Origin: Granulosicoccus sp.
Lineage (GTDB): Bacteria; Pseudomonadota; Gammaproteobacteria; Granulosicoccales; Granulosicoccaceae
Length of the DNA: 44,067 nt
Direction of reading: 5' to 3'
Assembly (NCBI GenBank): GCA_020627685.1
Contig: JAHDGK010000010.1
Span: 1 to 44,067 of the forward strand
Numbering within the stretch: the stretch's first letter is position 1; every line of letters starts with the position of its first letter. Shown here one piece after another: positions 8,427 to 16,538 of this stretch. Below the pieces are notes generated by a model. It had not been told where the DNA came from and did no database searches. It saw nothing but the letters and a program-made list of their open reading frames with translations. A program made the position numbers and the translations under genes.

Positions 8427-9599
8427 CTAGACAATAGCCGGTAGTCTTCCCGCAGGAGGAGTATTACGGCTGCGGTGAGAGGTCACTTTCCCATCAATAA
8501 CGGTCATGCCGATACCCGGTAAATTCCCTTGTTGAATACTTTCCAACATGTCTTTTCCTGGCGAATGTTGGGCCTGATCCAGGATTAACAAATCGGCTGA
8601 CTTGCCGACTTCAACAATGCCGGTATCGAGTTCTCGCATTCTGGCAGTATTGCCTGTCGCAAAGCAAAAAGCGATTTCTGCAGGTACGTTCCCAAGGCTT
8701 GATAGCATGGCAATCATTCTGAGAATGCCTAATGGCTGAACGCCGGAACCCGCCGGGGAATCTGTACCTAGAATGACGCGTTCGGACTGATCAATCTCAA
8801 AAGCGGTGCGCATAGCAAGTAGGCCTGCACGCTCGTTTCCGTTGTGTACGATTTCGATACCTCGAGTACAACCTTCGCACAAGCACATTATTTGATCGTC
8901 GGGCAGTGCCGTGTGTCCCCCGTTAATATGGCCGATGATGTCCGCATCGGCCTCTAAAACGATATCTTTGTCTATTAAGCCTGACCCGGGAATTGACGGT
9001 CCTCCGGTATGTATCGTCGATTGAATGCCATATTTACGAGCCCACTTCACCATCTCGGCTGCGGTTTCCCCCGCTTTTACGGTGCCAAGGCCCACTTCGC
9101 CTAAAAGTTTAACGCCTGCATCGGCCAAGTCTTTGAAGTCTTCCTCGACCATGCCTTCTTCCAGAACCGGTGCTCCGGCGTGCATTTTTACACCGGATGG
9201 TCGAAAGTTTTCGTACCAGCGTTGAGATGCGATTGCCATAGCCTTCAACCCGACGATATCTTTTGGTCTGCCCGGAAGGTGTACTTCTCCGGCAGATATC
9301 ATCGTAGTCACGCCACCATGCAGACACGAATCAATCCAATGGATTTGTTGTTGTCTGGGTGTGTAGTCACCGATAACCGGGTGGACGTGAGAATCAATCA
9401 GACCAGGAGATACCCAAGTATCGTTAGCATCGACGGTGGTTGTTGCCTGGTCGGTATCCATGTCTTTCTCATAACCGATTTCTGATATCAACCCGTCCAA
9501 GGCGATAATGCAATTTCCGTCAATAAGAGGTTCTTCCAACTTTCCGGACAGAATACGGCCGATGTTTTTAATAACCAGTTTTTCTTGAAAGTCGGACAT
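8427..9599 (-). CDS. ena: Enamidase-like amidohydrolase (cyclic enamide hydrolase)
   Basis: This 390-residue amidohydrolase-superfamily enzyme most resembles enamidase of the nicotinate pathway. That enzyme opens the ring of 6-oxo-1,4,5,6-tetrahydronicotinate to 2-formylglutarate and ammonia. The metal site is complete: HVH at residues 71-73, E168 in LLGEVGLG, H197 in TIHTGG, H224 in IIGHINGGH, and D280 in LGTDSPAG. The length is close to that of the Eubacterium barkeri enzyme. The ATG at 9599 is preferred because GGAG lies 8 bases upstream; a start five codons earlier is possible. It follows the MarR gene in the same direction, so repressor and hydrolase are likely co-transcribed. Homology alone does not prove the exact ring substrate; imidazolonepropionase-like activities are the main alternative. 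Confidence 0.85.
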   Translation of the reverse strand: MSDFQEKLVIKNIGRILSGKLEEPLIDGNCIIALDGLISEIGYEKDMDTDQATTTVDANDTWVSPGLIDSHVHPVIGDYTPRQQQIHWIDSCLHGGVTTMISAGEVHLPGRPKDIVGLKAMAIASQRWYENFRPSGVKMHAGAPVLEEGMVEEDFKDLADAGVKLLGEVGLGTVKAGETAAEMVKWARKYGIQSTIHTGGPSIPGSGLIDKDIVLEADADIIGHINGGHTALPDDQIMCLCEGCTRGIEIVHNGNERAGLLAMRTAFEIDQSERVILGTDSPAGSGVQPLGILRMIAMLSSLGNVPAEIAFCFATGNTARMRELDTGIVEVGKSADLLILDQAQHSPGKDMLESIQQGNLPGIGMTVIDGKVTSHRSRNTPPAGRLPAIV

Positions 9600-9620
9600 G
9601 CTAGTGGTCTCCATTCATCC

Positions 9621-9638
9621 AGAGAAAAGTGTTTCTCT
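9621..9638. other. Short inverted repeat between marR and ena
   Basis: AGAGAAA and TTTCTCT form a perfect 7-bp stem with a 4-base loop. It starts at the MarR stop codon and ends 21 bases before the ena start. It could be a weak attenuator or an RNA stability element. No T-run follows, so a true terminator is unlikely. Confidence 0.35.
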
Positions 9639-10108
9639 TACGTTTTCTGTATTTTTTTAAGTAGCTTTACAAGCTTTGATGCTTCTGCGGAAGTTAATTT
9701 TTCTACTGTTTTTCGAGTAATTTCCTGAGCAATGGGAATAGCTTGTTCCGTGGTTCTCACGCCCTTTGCCGTTAAGGAAATGCTCAGCCGTCTTTTATCC
9801 TTACTGTCTGTTTTGGATTTAATTAAGCCCTTTTTGTATAGCCTGTCTATGACACCGTTAGTGGTGGCTGCGTCAATTCCCACTTGTCGGCCTAATTCAT
9901 TTTGGGAAAGTTGACCGACTTCGTGCAGGCGTGCCAGTACCGAAAACTGCGTCGGGGTCAATGCTGGCATGTTTTCAGAAAATATTTCAAGGTGCCGCTG
10001 ATTGGCTAATCGGAGTAGGTAGCCGATTTGTTCATCAAGCTGATATTCCTCAGAAATATCGCTCTGAGCGGTATGCATACTGAGCTCTGCTGCGTTGGGC
10101 TGAATCAA
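9638..10108 (-). CDS. MarR-family transcriptional regulator of the N-heterocycle locus
   Basis: This 156-residue winged-helix repressor has the MarR order: an N-terminal dimer helix, LTPTQFSVLARL (near 50-61), the recognition region QNELGRQVGIDAATTNGVIDRL (split across about 75-96), the wing KTDSKDKRRLSIS, and a C-terminal dimer helix. MarR proteins usually bind an aromatic acid or similar ligand and release DNA. NicR of nicotinate degradation is a MarR protein, which fits this context. It is divergent from the catabolic operon that begins at 10243. The 134 bases between the genes hold two palindromes that could be its operators. The likely inducer is the pathway substrate or a hydroxylated intermediate. 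Confidence 0.88.
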   Translation of the reverse strand: MIQPNAAELSMHTAQSDISEEYQLDEQIGYLLRLANQRHLEIFSENMPALTPTQFSVLARLHEVGQLSQNELGRQVGIDAATTNGVIDRLYKKGLIKSKTDSKDKRRLSISLTAKGVRTTEQAIPIAQEITRKTVEKLTSAEASKLVKLLKKIQKT

Positions 10109-10139
10109 TAGACTTGACCTTCTGATTGAATTCGGTATA

Positions 10140-10159
10140 ACTGTTTGCGTACGAACAGT
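10140..10159. promoter_or_regulatory. Candidate MarR operator 1
   Basis: ACTGTT at 10140-10145 and AACAGT at 10154-10159 are perfect inverted half-sites with an 8-base spacer that itself contains CGTACG. The size and place, midway between marR and the operon, suit a MarR dimer site. The assignment is by position and symmetry only. Confidence 0.5.
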
Positions 10160-10191
10160 GTTTTAACAATACGCCTAAGTTGGGATATTGG

Positions 10192-10203
10192 CAAAGTACT
10201 TTG
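10192..10203. promoter_or_regulatory. Candidate operator 2: 12-bp perfect palindrome
   Basis: CAAAGTACTTTG is self-complementary and lies 39 bases before the first start codon of the operon at 10243. It could be a second repressor site overlapping the promoter or leader. No clear -35/-10 pair was identified next to it. Confidence 0.4.
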
Positions 10204-10242
10204 ATACCGACCATAACCTGTAATGCGGAGAGACGCCAAGCC

Positions 10243-10824
10243 ATGCCGGAAGTCGTGATACGAAAACTGGGCGTGAACGTTGAGGAAATCTTCCACGAGG
10301 GCGGTGATGCCCCGTCGCAGCCGCTGCGTCGCGCGGTTGCTATTGCAGTCATACACAATCCCTTTGCAGGTCGATATGAACCTGACATAGAAGGGTTTAT
10401 GGCCGATTTAAATCCATTGGGTTTACGCTTAGCTAACCGTTTAGTGGAAGTCCTAGGTGGCGTAGATCAAGTGCAGGGCTACGGAAAAGGTGCAATTGTC
10501 GGAAGTGCCGGCGAATTAGAGCACGGGGCCTTGTGGCATGTTCCCGGCGGTTACGCTATGCGTGAAGCCCTGGGTGGCGCAAAGGCCATTGTTCCATCGA
10601 CTAAAAAGGTGGGAGCGCCAGGCACACGTTTAGATATCCCCATAACGCATATTGATGCTTCTTATGTTCGCAGTCATTTCGATGCCATCGAGGTTGGCCT
10701 TAATGATGCGCCAAAAGCTGATGAATTATTGTTGGCATTAGTCATGTCAACAGGTTCGCGCATCCATGCAAGAGTTGGCGGTTTGCAGGCTGCTGATATT
10801 GAAGGACAGGATGGGCTGCGCTAG
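10243..10824 (+). CDS. DUF1185 ('amino acid synthesis') family protein, first copy
   Basis: This 193-residue protein belongs to the DUF1185/AA_synth family, which has no firmly assigned reaction. Recognisable family features are the N-terminal IRKL, the segment HNPFAGRY, GYGKGAIVGSAGELEHGA, and the C-terminal DASYVRSHFDAIEVGLNDAPKADE (read in two parts), followed by ARVGGL. It begins the catabolic operon. The start at 10243 follows a purine-rich GGAGAGACG leader. It is a clear paralogue of the protein at 11715: both share YVRSHFD, NDAP.A.E and RVGGL. The UPF0280 start lies inside its last codons, pointing to translational coupling. A hydrolase, isomerase or scaffold role in ring breakdown is possible, but none can be claimed. 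Confidence 0.85.
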   Translation: MPEVVIRKLGVNVEEIFHEGGDAPSQPLRRAVAIAVIHNPFAGRYEPDIEGFMADLNPLGLRLANRLVEVLGGVDQVQGYGKGAIVGSAGELEHGALWHVPGGYAMREALGGAKAIVPSTKKVGAPGTRLDIPITHIDASYVRSHFDAIEVGLNDAPKADELLLALVMSTGSRIHARVGGLQAADIEGQDGLR

Positions 10825-11728
10825 CAGCAATATTCTAAAGCAGGAGCGTCCAACAGCATGGTTGTTGGGCGATGCAACTCGTCTGCATTTACAGCATGGC
10901 CCTATTGATTTAATCATTGATGCCGCAGGTTCTTCTGCGGAAATTAAGCGTGCTTACAGGCAAGCAGCCGTTGCCTTTGAGAGTGTGCTTGATACGCTAG
11001 CTGCGCAGCTACCGGCTTTGCGTCAAGAAAGTCGAATCTACGAAAACTTCTTATTTAAAGGAGATGTTGCAAGGCGAATGCAGCTCGCCGTTCAACCATA
11101 TAGTGAGTTTCACGTGACACCTATGGCGGCAGTGGCTGGCGCCGTAGCCGATCATATACTGTCCTACTTAATTCACAATCGAACATTAGATCGTGCTCAG
11201 GTCAATAATGGTGGAGATATCGCGCTCCATCTAAGTCCTGCCAGCGAATTGAAAATTGGTATTTGTAAATCACAAAAGAGTACTGATCACTCAGACGCGT
11301 TTCTAATAAAACCCGAAGACGGTATCGGTGGTGTCGCCACCAGTGGTTGGCAGGGACGTAGTTTTTCATTAGGAATCGCAGACGCTGTTACGGTGCTGGC
11401 ATCGACTGCAGCAGATGCCGATGTTGCTGCAACGCTTATTGCCAATGCGGTAAATCTGCCAGTAGCTCAAGAAGTCACTCGTGCACCAGCAGCGAGCATA
11501 CAGCCAGACTCAGACCTCGGTAATCGCTTGGTTACAATCAATGTCGAACCCCTGAGTGAGATTAATAAAAAACAGGCGCTAAATGCGGGTGTACAGTGTG
11601 CGAAAAAACTGATGAATCAGGGAAATATTCACAGTTGTTATCTTCATCTGCAAGGCCAGACGAAAATTGTAGAGTCTTCGTGTTATCAATCCGCGTTTTG
11701 TGTGAGTCAACGATATGCCCACTGTTAA
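10811..11728 (+). CDS. UPF0280-family protein (ApbE-superfamily-like)
   Basis: This 305-residue protein matches the UPF0280 family, which is placed in the ApbE (FAD:protein FMN transferase) superfamily but has no proven role. Landmarks are DLIIDAAG near 34-41, the segment TPMAAVAGAVADHIL near 100-114, NNGGDIALHL near 130-139, and a C-terminal SLGIADAVTVLASTAADAD. The ATG at 10811 overlaps the previous gene by 14 bases and is preceded by AAGGACAGG; an earlier in-frame ATG at 10766 lies deep inside the upstream gene and is less likely. Its end overlaps the next gene by 14 bases. Because the operon also encodes a 6-hydroxynicotinate reductase-like protein, whose studied relative carries covalent flavin, attachment of that flavin is an attractive inferred role. 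Confidence 0.82.
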   Translation: MGCASSNILKQERPTAWLLGDATRLHLQHGPIDLIIDAAGSSAEIKRAYRQAAVAFESVLDTLAAQLPALRQESRIYENFLFKGDVARRMQLAVQPYSEFHVTPMAAVAGAVADHILSYLIHNRTLDRAQVNNGGDIALHLSPASELKIGICKSQKSTDHSDAFLIKPEDGIGGVATSGWQGRSFSLGIADAVTVLASTAADADVAATLIANAVNLPVAQEVTRAPAASIQPDSDLGNRLVTINVEPLSEINKKQALNAGVQCAKKLMNQGNIHSCYLHLQGQTKIVESSCYQSAFCVSQRYAHC

Positions 11729-12302
11729 AATTAGAAAACTAGTCACCTTTGTTGATGAAACATATAGCGAAATGGGGCAGGCTATAAACCCTGCAACTCG
11801 TAGAGCTGCCGCAGTGGCTGTTATAGAAAATCCATACGCAGGCCAATTTTCACAAGATTTAGAAGATCTCATGGTTATCGGTGAAGAGCTGGGCGGTATT
11901 CTGGGAGAGAAATGTGTTGCGGCGTTGGGGATACAAGCTGCTGATGCACAGAGCTACGGTAAAGCTGCGATGGTGGGTGAGAACGGTGAGCTGGAGCATG
12001 CCGCGGCCATTTTGCATCCGCGTTTAGGAAAGCCGTTGCGAGCAGCGGTAGAAAAAGGAGCTGCGTTGGTCGCTTCAAGCAAAAAGATGGGGTCTTTGGG
12101 GCAGGTGCTTGATGTTCCTTTGGGGCACAAGGATGCCGCTTATGTTCGATCGCATTTTGATGGTATGGAGGTTAGAATCAATGATGCGCCTCGCGCTAAT
12201 GAAATAATGGTGGCAGTAGCCGTCACAGACTCAGGACGTCCAATACCTCGTGTCGGCGGTCTAACACATGAAGATGCTGTCGGTGAGGACGGTTTAAGAT
12301 GA
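11715..12302 (+). CDS. DUF1185 ('amino acid synthesis') family protein, second copy
   Basis: This 195-residue paralogue of the protein at 10243 keeps the same blocks: IRKLVTF at the N-terminus, ENPYAGQF near 37-44, SYGKAAMVGENGELEHAA near 80-97, AAYVRSHFDGMEVRINDAPRAN near 140-161 (here split as AYVRSHFDG and INDAPRANE), and PRVGGL near the end. The two copies differ in the middle and may form a heteromer or act on successive intermediates. It overlaps the UPF0280 gene by 14 bases upstream and the Rieske gene by 4 bases (ATGA) downstream, so it is firmly within the operon. The reaction is unknown. Confidence 0.85.
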   Translation: MPTVKIRKLVTFVDETYSEMGQAINPATRRAAAVAVIENPYAGQFSQDLEDLMVIGEELGGILGEKCVAALGIQAADAQSYGKAAMVGENGELEHAAAILHPRLGKPLRAAVEKGAALVASSKKMGSLGQVLDVPLGHKDAAYVRSHFDGMEVRINDAPRANEIMVAVAVTDSGRPIPRVGGLTHEDAVGEDGLR

Positions 12303-13318
12303 GTTATGTTCGCGATGCATGGTATGTCGCGGGTTGGTCGTCAGAGTTCGACGACTCGCTAAAACGCGTCGTCATACTCGAGCAGCCTGTCGTCATGTAT
12401 CGGGCAACGAATGGCAGTATGGCCGCTCTTGAGGATCAATGCCCTCATCGATTACTGCCACTATCAAAGGGCAAGAGAATTGGTGATGATATCCAATGTG
12501 GATATCACGGTATGACGTTCAATTGCGAAGGTCGATGTGTGCGAGTTCCAGGGCAGGACAATATTCCGGCATCCGCATTTGTTAAGAGCTATGCCGTACA
12601 CGAAAAGCACAATATTGTGTTTGTCTGGATGGGTGATTCGCGTGATGCCAACACCGATGACATTTTCGATTTACCTCAGTTCCACAGTGATCAATGGCAC
12701 GCGCATCAAGGAGATGCACTGCACCTGAAAGCAAACTATTTAAATGTCGCGGAAAACCTGGTTGACCCCGCGCATGTGAGCTTTGTTCACCCTACAACGC
12801 TTGGTAACTCTGCCAGTGAAAACGTCCCTGTACACGTTGATACAGAGGGCGAGGTGCTCGTAGCATGGCGTTGGATACGCGACGCGCCACCCGTTGGCTT
12901 TTTCCAGAAGTTTGGCGGATTTGAAGGCAATGTGGACAGATGGCATTACTACTATTTACACCTGCCGTGTACAGCTGTCATAGATTTTGGAAGTGCCGAT
13001 ACTTCAAGGCAATTGCCCGAGGAATTGCGCGACGAGGGTGTGCGAATATTTGCGTTGCATTTCCTCACGCCGGTTAATGAGCACTACACCATTGATCGCT
13101 GGATGCACTTGCGCAATGCAGCAGTTGGCGATGAAGCAGCATCTGAACAAATGGATGCCATGTTTAGAGTCGCATTCAATGAAGACAAGGAGATCCTTGA
13201 AGCCATTGATGAGCAAGAGCAGTTGGCTCAAAATCGCAAACCCATACGACTGGCCATAGATAAAGGTCCAACGGTGTACAGAAAAAGAATCAGTGCGATG
13301 ATTACTCAGGCAGAGTAA
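12299..13318 (+). CDS. Rieske non-haem iron oxygenase, oxygenase component (VanA-like)
   Basis: This 339-residue protein is a Rieske-type ring-hydroxylating or demethylating oxygenase. The [2Fe-2S] ligands are CPH (C48, H50) and CGYH (C67, H70). The catalytic mononuclear iron region reads NLVDPAHVSFVH at 153-164, with the bridging D156 and ligands H159 and H164; a late Asp in NEDKEILE is a fit for the third ligand. The size and the N-terminal YVRDAWYVAGW place it near vanillate O-demethylase and related N- or O-demethylases rather than large dioxygenase alpha subunits. No ferredoxin reductase partner is present in the window, so electrons must come from elsewhere. In this operon it may remove an N-methyl group or add oxygen to the ring before reductive breakdown. 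Confidence 0.9.
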   Translation: MSYVRDAWYVAGWSSEFDDSLKRVVILEQPVVMYRATNGSMAALEDQCPHRLLPLSKGKRIGDDIQCGYHGMTFNCEGRCVRVPGQDNIPASAFVKSYAVHEKHNIVFVWMGDSRDANTDDIFDLPQFHSDQWHAHQGDALHLKANYLNVAENLVDPAHVSFVHPTTLGNSASENVPVHVDTEGEVLVAWRWIRDAPPVGFFQKFGGFEGNVDRWHYYYLHLPCTAVIDFGSADTSRQLPEELRDEGVRIFALHFLTPVNEHYTIDRWMHLRNAAVGDEAASEQMDAMFRVAFNEDKEILEAIDEQEQLAQNRKPIRLAIDKGPTVYRKRISAMITQAE

Positions 13319-13345
13319 TCAGTTTGATGTTTTCGACGTAGTAAG

Positions 13346-13358
13346 CCAACGACGTTGG
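13346..13358. other. Perfect palindrome CCAACG-A-CGTTGG
   Basis: Two 6-base arms flank a single A in the 86-base gap between the Rieske gene and the binding-protein gene. With the next repeat at 13375 it marks the only sizeable gap inside the operon. It could be an operator for an internal promoter or a processing hairpin. Confidence 0.35.
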
Positions 13359-13374
13359 TGACCACTATTGATAC

Positions 13375-13392
13375 AGAATCAATTGAGATTCT
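13375..13392. other. Inverted repeat AGAATC-N6-GATTCT before the binding-protein gene
   Basis: The repeat ends directly before the ribosome site GAGGAG of the ABC binding-protein gene. A hairpin here could protect or set the level of the highly expressed binding-protein mRNA, as is common in ABC importer operons. It could also be a protein site. Confidence 0.35.
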
Positions 13393-13404
13393 AGAGGAGA
13401 GTTG

Positions 13405-14628
13405 ATGATGAAAAAACTAGGTTCATTTATGTCGGTTGCAACCGCTACTGCTGTCACGCTTGCGAGTTTGCTCAGCGCGTCCGGCACAGCTTTGGCAGAG
13501 GACAGCATTAAAATTGGTGAGATAAATCACTACAAGAGAATGGCTGCATTCGCAGGTCCATATAAAAACGGTATTGAGCTGGGCCTTGCTGAGATTAATT
13601 CTGCAGGTGGTGTACTGGGCAAACAGCTGGAGTTTATCTACCGCGACGATCAGGGTAAGCCTGGTGAGGCTGTAAAAATTGCAGAAGAGCTGGTAAGCCG
13701 TGATGGCGTTGCCATGATTACAGGCACCATACTCAGTAATGTCGGTTTGGCTATCTCGTCTTTTGCCGCAGAGAAGAAGGTTGTGTACTTGGCATCAGAG
13801 CCATTAGCAGATGGCTTAGTTTGGGAGAGCGGCAACGATTACACCTTTCGTTTGCGTGCATCCACTTATATGCAGGCATCAATGTTAGCCGAAGCGGCTG
13901 CTAAAACTGATGCAGTAAAGTACGCCACCATCGCTCCTAACTACGCCTATGGAAAAGATGCGGTGGCAGCCTTTAAAAAGGCACTAACGGCACTGCGTCC
14001 CGATGTTGAATTTGTCACTGAACAATGGCCTGGTGTTTTCAAAATTGATGCAGGCGCGGAAGTTCAAGCGCTAGAGCGAGCGAAACCCGATGCCATTTAT
14101 AACGTCACGTTTGGCAGTGACCTTGCCAAGTTCGTGCGTGAAGGCACAACACGTGGCTTATTTGAAGGTCGAAATGTTTATGGTCTATTGACAGGGGAGC
14201 CTGAGTACCTGGAACCTCTTGCCGACGAAGCGCCAGAAGGTTGGACGGTCACAGGTTACCCTTGGTACGACTTTGTCGATGGTCCAAACAAAGTGTTTGT
14301 TGATGCCTACACAGAAATGTTTGATGAGTCACCCAAGATAGGTTCCTTAGTTGGCTATATGACCGCGCAGTCAATAGCTGCTGCGTTAACACGTGCAGGT
14401 TCAACCGATATGGAAAGTATCAGAACTGCCTTTATCGGCCTTGAAGTAGATACCCCGGTTGGCAACATTGTTTATCGTGAGCAAGATCATCAATCCACAA
14501 TGGGTGCGTTTGTCGGTACCACCACCGTCAGTGACGGTAAAGGCAAGATGATTGACTGGAGCTATAAAGATGGTGCGAGCTACTTACCGTCTGATGAAGA
14601 AGTTGCGAAGTTACGCAATCCAGAATAA
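13405..14628 (+). CDS. Periplasmic substrate-binding protein of a LIV/HAAT-type ABC importer
   Basis: This 407-residue periplasmic protein of the leucine-binding (Peripla_BP_6) type captures the ligand for the importer encoded just downstream. It has a Sec signal peptide: basic start, hydrophobic region with TAVTLASLLSAS, and cleavage near ALAED at about residue 32. The mature protein begins SIKIGEINHY, with GIELGLAEINSAGGVLGKQL typical of the first lobe. The ATG at 13405 is placed 5 bases after GAGGAG; a second ATG follows directly. Members of this class bind branched-chain amino acids but also many aromatic acids, amides and urea. Its place between a Rieske oxygenase and a molybdenum hydroxylase points to the pathway's heterocyclic acid as ligand. 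Confidence 0.9.
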   Translation: MMKKLGSFMSVATATAVTLASLLSASGTALAEDSIKIGEINHYKRMAAFAGPYKNGIELGLAEINSAGGVLGKQLEFIYRDDQGKPGEAVKIAEELVSRDGVAMITGTILSNVGLAISSFAAEKKVVYLASEPLADGLVWESGNDYTFRLRASTYMQASMLAEAAAKTDAVKYATIAPNYAYGKDAVAAFKKALTALRPDVEFVTEQWPGVFKIDAGAEVQALERAKPDAIYNVTFGSDLAKFVREGTTRGLFEGRNVYGLLTGEPEYLEPLADEAPEGWTVTGYPWYDFVDGPNKVFVDAYTEMFDESPKIGSLVGYMTAQSIAAALTRAGSTDMESIRTAFIGLEVDTPVGNIVYREQDHQSTMGAFVGTTTVSDGKGKMIDWSYKDGASYLPSDEEVAKLRNPE

Positions 14629-14666
14629 GGATTCCTTAGTCACTTAATCCAGGGGACTACAGCGCT

Positions 14667-16538
14667 ATGGGATTGTTTGTTGCCCAACTGCTAACAGGGC
14701 TTGCCAATGCGGCAACCCTGTTTCTCGTCGCATCCGGGCTGTCGCTGATTTTCGGCGTCACCCGGATCGTTAATTTTTCTCATGGCTCTTTCTATATGTT
14801 GGGTGCCTTTGTCGGCTACTCACTTATGCAGGTCTTGCCCGGGGCAATAGGTTTCTGGTCGTCAGTGATATTGTCCGGGCTGATCGTAGGTGTCATAGGC
14901 GTTATCGTTGAGGTGCTTGTTCTCAGGCCCGTCTATAAAGCGCCGGAGTTGTTTCAGTTAGTCGCAACATTCGGCGTTATTCTGGTTATTCAAGACCTGG
15001 CGCTTATGATTTGGGGGGCTGAAGATGTTCTGGGGCCCAGAGCGCCGGGGCTTAAAGGCATTGTGCGTTTTATGGGGGAGCCTATCCCCAAATACGATCT
15101 GGCATTAATTGCCATCACGCCGTTTGTGTTGTTTGGTCTTTGGTACTTGTTAACGAAAACACGTGTTGGCGTGCTAGTGCGCGCTGCAACGCAAGATCGG
15201 GAAATGGTTGCAGCACTTGGCGTTAATCAGTCCTGGTTGTTCACGGGTGTTTTCTTTTTAGGTGCTGCACTGGCTGGGTTGGGAGGCGCTATTCAGCTGC
15301 CCAAAGGTGGTGCAGATCTACTCATGGATTTTAATATTCTGGCAGCCATATTCGTTGTGGTTGTCATTGGCGGAATGGGCTCCTTGCCGGGTGCGTACAT
15401 AGCCGCTGTACTCATTTCTGTTCTCAATGTATTCGGTGTTGCGTATATCCCGCAAAGCACCTTGGTACTGATGTTTGTGGTTATGGCTGTTGTATTAACC
15501 ATTCGTCCTTACGGTTTGCTAGGGCGTGAGGAGGTTGCTGGCGAACATGGACAAGTGGGCGAACCTGAAAAGCCGATAAAACCTGCCAGTGGGCGCGCTC
15601 GAATAGTAGTCGGCTTGTTGTTGCTCGGGTTGGTTTGTCTACCTCTGCTCGATTCTCATTTCGTTTTGATACTGGCAACAGACATCATTATTTTTTGTTT
15701 GTTCGCTGCCAGTTTGCATTTTCTACTCGGTTTAGGCGGGCTTGTCTCCTTCGGACACGCTGCCTACTTTGGTGGCGGTGCTTACGTTGCGGCCCTGTTA
15801 GTGACCCATGCAAATGCGCCCATGGAGCTTGCATTCTTAATGGCCCCTATTGGTGCAGGTTTCGCCGCAGTCATCATAGGGTGGCTGTGTCTAAGACTGA
15901 CCGGTGTCTACTTTGCCATGCTGACATTGGCACTAGCGCAACTGTTGTGGTCACTGGTTTTTCAATGGGATGAATTCACCGGTGGTGATGATGGCCTTGT
16001 CGATATCTGGCCTTCGGCTTGGTTATCCGAAGCGACCACTTATTTCTTTTTCACTGTCATCATTGGTGTGGGTGGAATATTGCTGTTACGCCACGTAGCT
16101 CACTCGCCATTCGGCTATGCACTCAGAGCCTCGAGAGACTCTAACCGTCAGGCGGAAGCGACCGGTATCGATACCAAAAAAATTCAGTGGATGGCGTTTA
16201 CCTTTGCAGGAGCTATGGCCGGTGTGTCAGGTGCCTTGTTCGTATTTTCAAAAGGAAGTGTGTTTCCCAATGAATTGGAAATAGCTAAGTCTTTCGATGG
16301 AATAATCGTCGTGTTCTTGGGTGGCGTGAAAACTCTGTCAGGCGGAGTAGTCGGTGCGGCTTCATTAGAGTTGGTTAAAGACTACTTGACCCGATTTGAA
16401 TATTGGCGTCTCGCCTTAGGTCTACTCATTATTTTTGTCGTGATCGTAGCGCCTCACGGCATTGTGGGTTCAATCAGACGTGGCTATGAACGGCTCTTTT
16501 CGCGTTCAACGACCCGCGTTGACGGAGAATCCTCATGA
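14667..16538 (+). CDS. livHM: Fused ABC permease, LivH and LivM halves in one chain
   Basis: This 623-residue membrane protein combines two permeases that are usually separate. Residues about 1-290 are LivH-like, with the typical GLSLIFGVTRIVNFSHGSFY near 23-42 and GAIQLPKGGADLLMD. A polar linker rich in Glu, Lys and Pro (about 288-310) joins it to a LivM-like half with GLGGLVSFGHAAYFGGGAYV and ATGIDTKKIQWMAFTFAGAMAG. About 15 or more hydrophobic segments are visible. It forms the channel of the importer, with the ATPases next to it. Its stop overlaps the ATPase start by 4 bases (ATGA). Fusion of the two permeases fixes a 1:1 ratio and is seen in some related importers. Confidence 0.92.
   Translation: MGLFVAQLLTGLANAATLFLVASGLSLIFGVTRIVNFSHGSFYMLGAFVGYSLMQVLPGAIGFWSSVILSGLIVGVIGVIVEVLVLRPVYKAPELFQLVATFGVILVIQDLALMIWGAEDVLGPRAPGLKGIVRFMGEPIPKYDLALIAITPFVLFGLWYLLTKTRVGVLVRAATQDREMVAALGVNQSWLFTGVFFLGAALAGLGGAIQLPKGGADLLMDFNILAAIFVVVVIGGMGSLPGAYIAAVLISVLNVFGVAYIPQSTLVLMFVVMAVVLTIRPYGLLGREEVAGEHGQVGEPEKPIKPASGRARIVVGLLLLGLVCLPLLDSHFVLILATDIIIFCLFAASLHFLLGLGGLVSFGHAAYFGGGAYVAALLVTHANAPMELAFLMAPIGAGFAAVIIGWLCLRLTGVYFAMLTLALAQLLWSLVFQWDEFTGGDDGLVDIWPSAWLSEATTYFFFTVIIGVGGILLLRHVAHSPFGYALRASRDSNRQAEATGIDTKKIQWMAFTFAGAMAGVSGALFVFSKGSVFPNELEIAKSFDGIIVVFLGGVKTLSGGVVGAASLELVKDYLTRFEYWRLALGLLIIFVVIVAPHGIVGSIRRGYERLFSRSTTRVDGESS

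Noticed and set aside
10050-10388. A 112-codon minus-strand frame across the marR-operon gap
   Set aside because: It overlaps the MarR N-terminus and the first DUF1185 gene, and has no ribosome site or recognisable domain.
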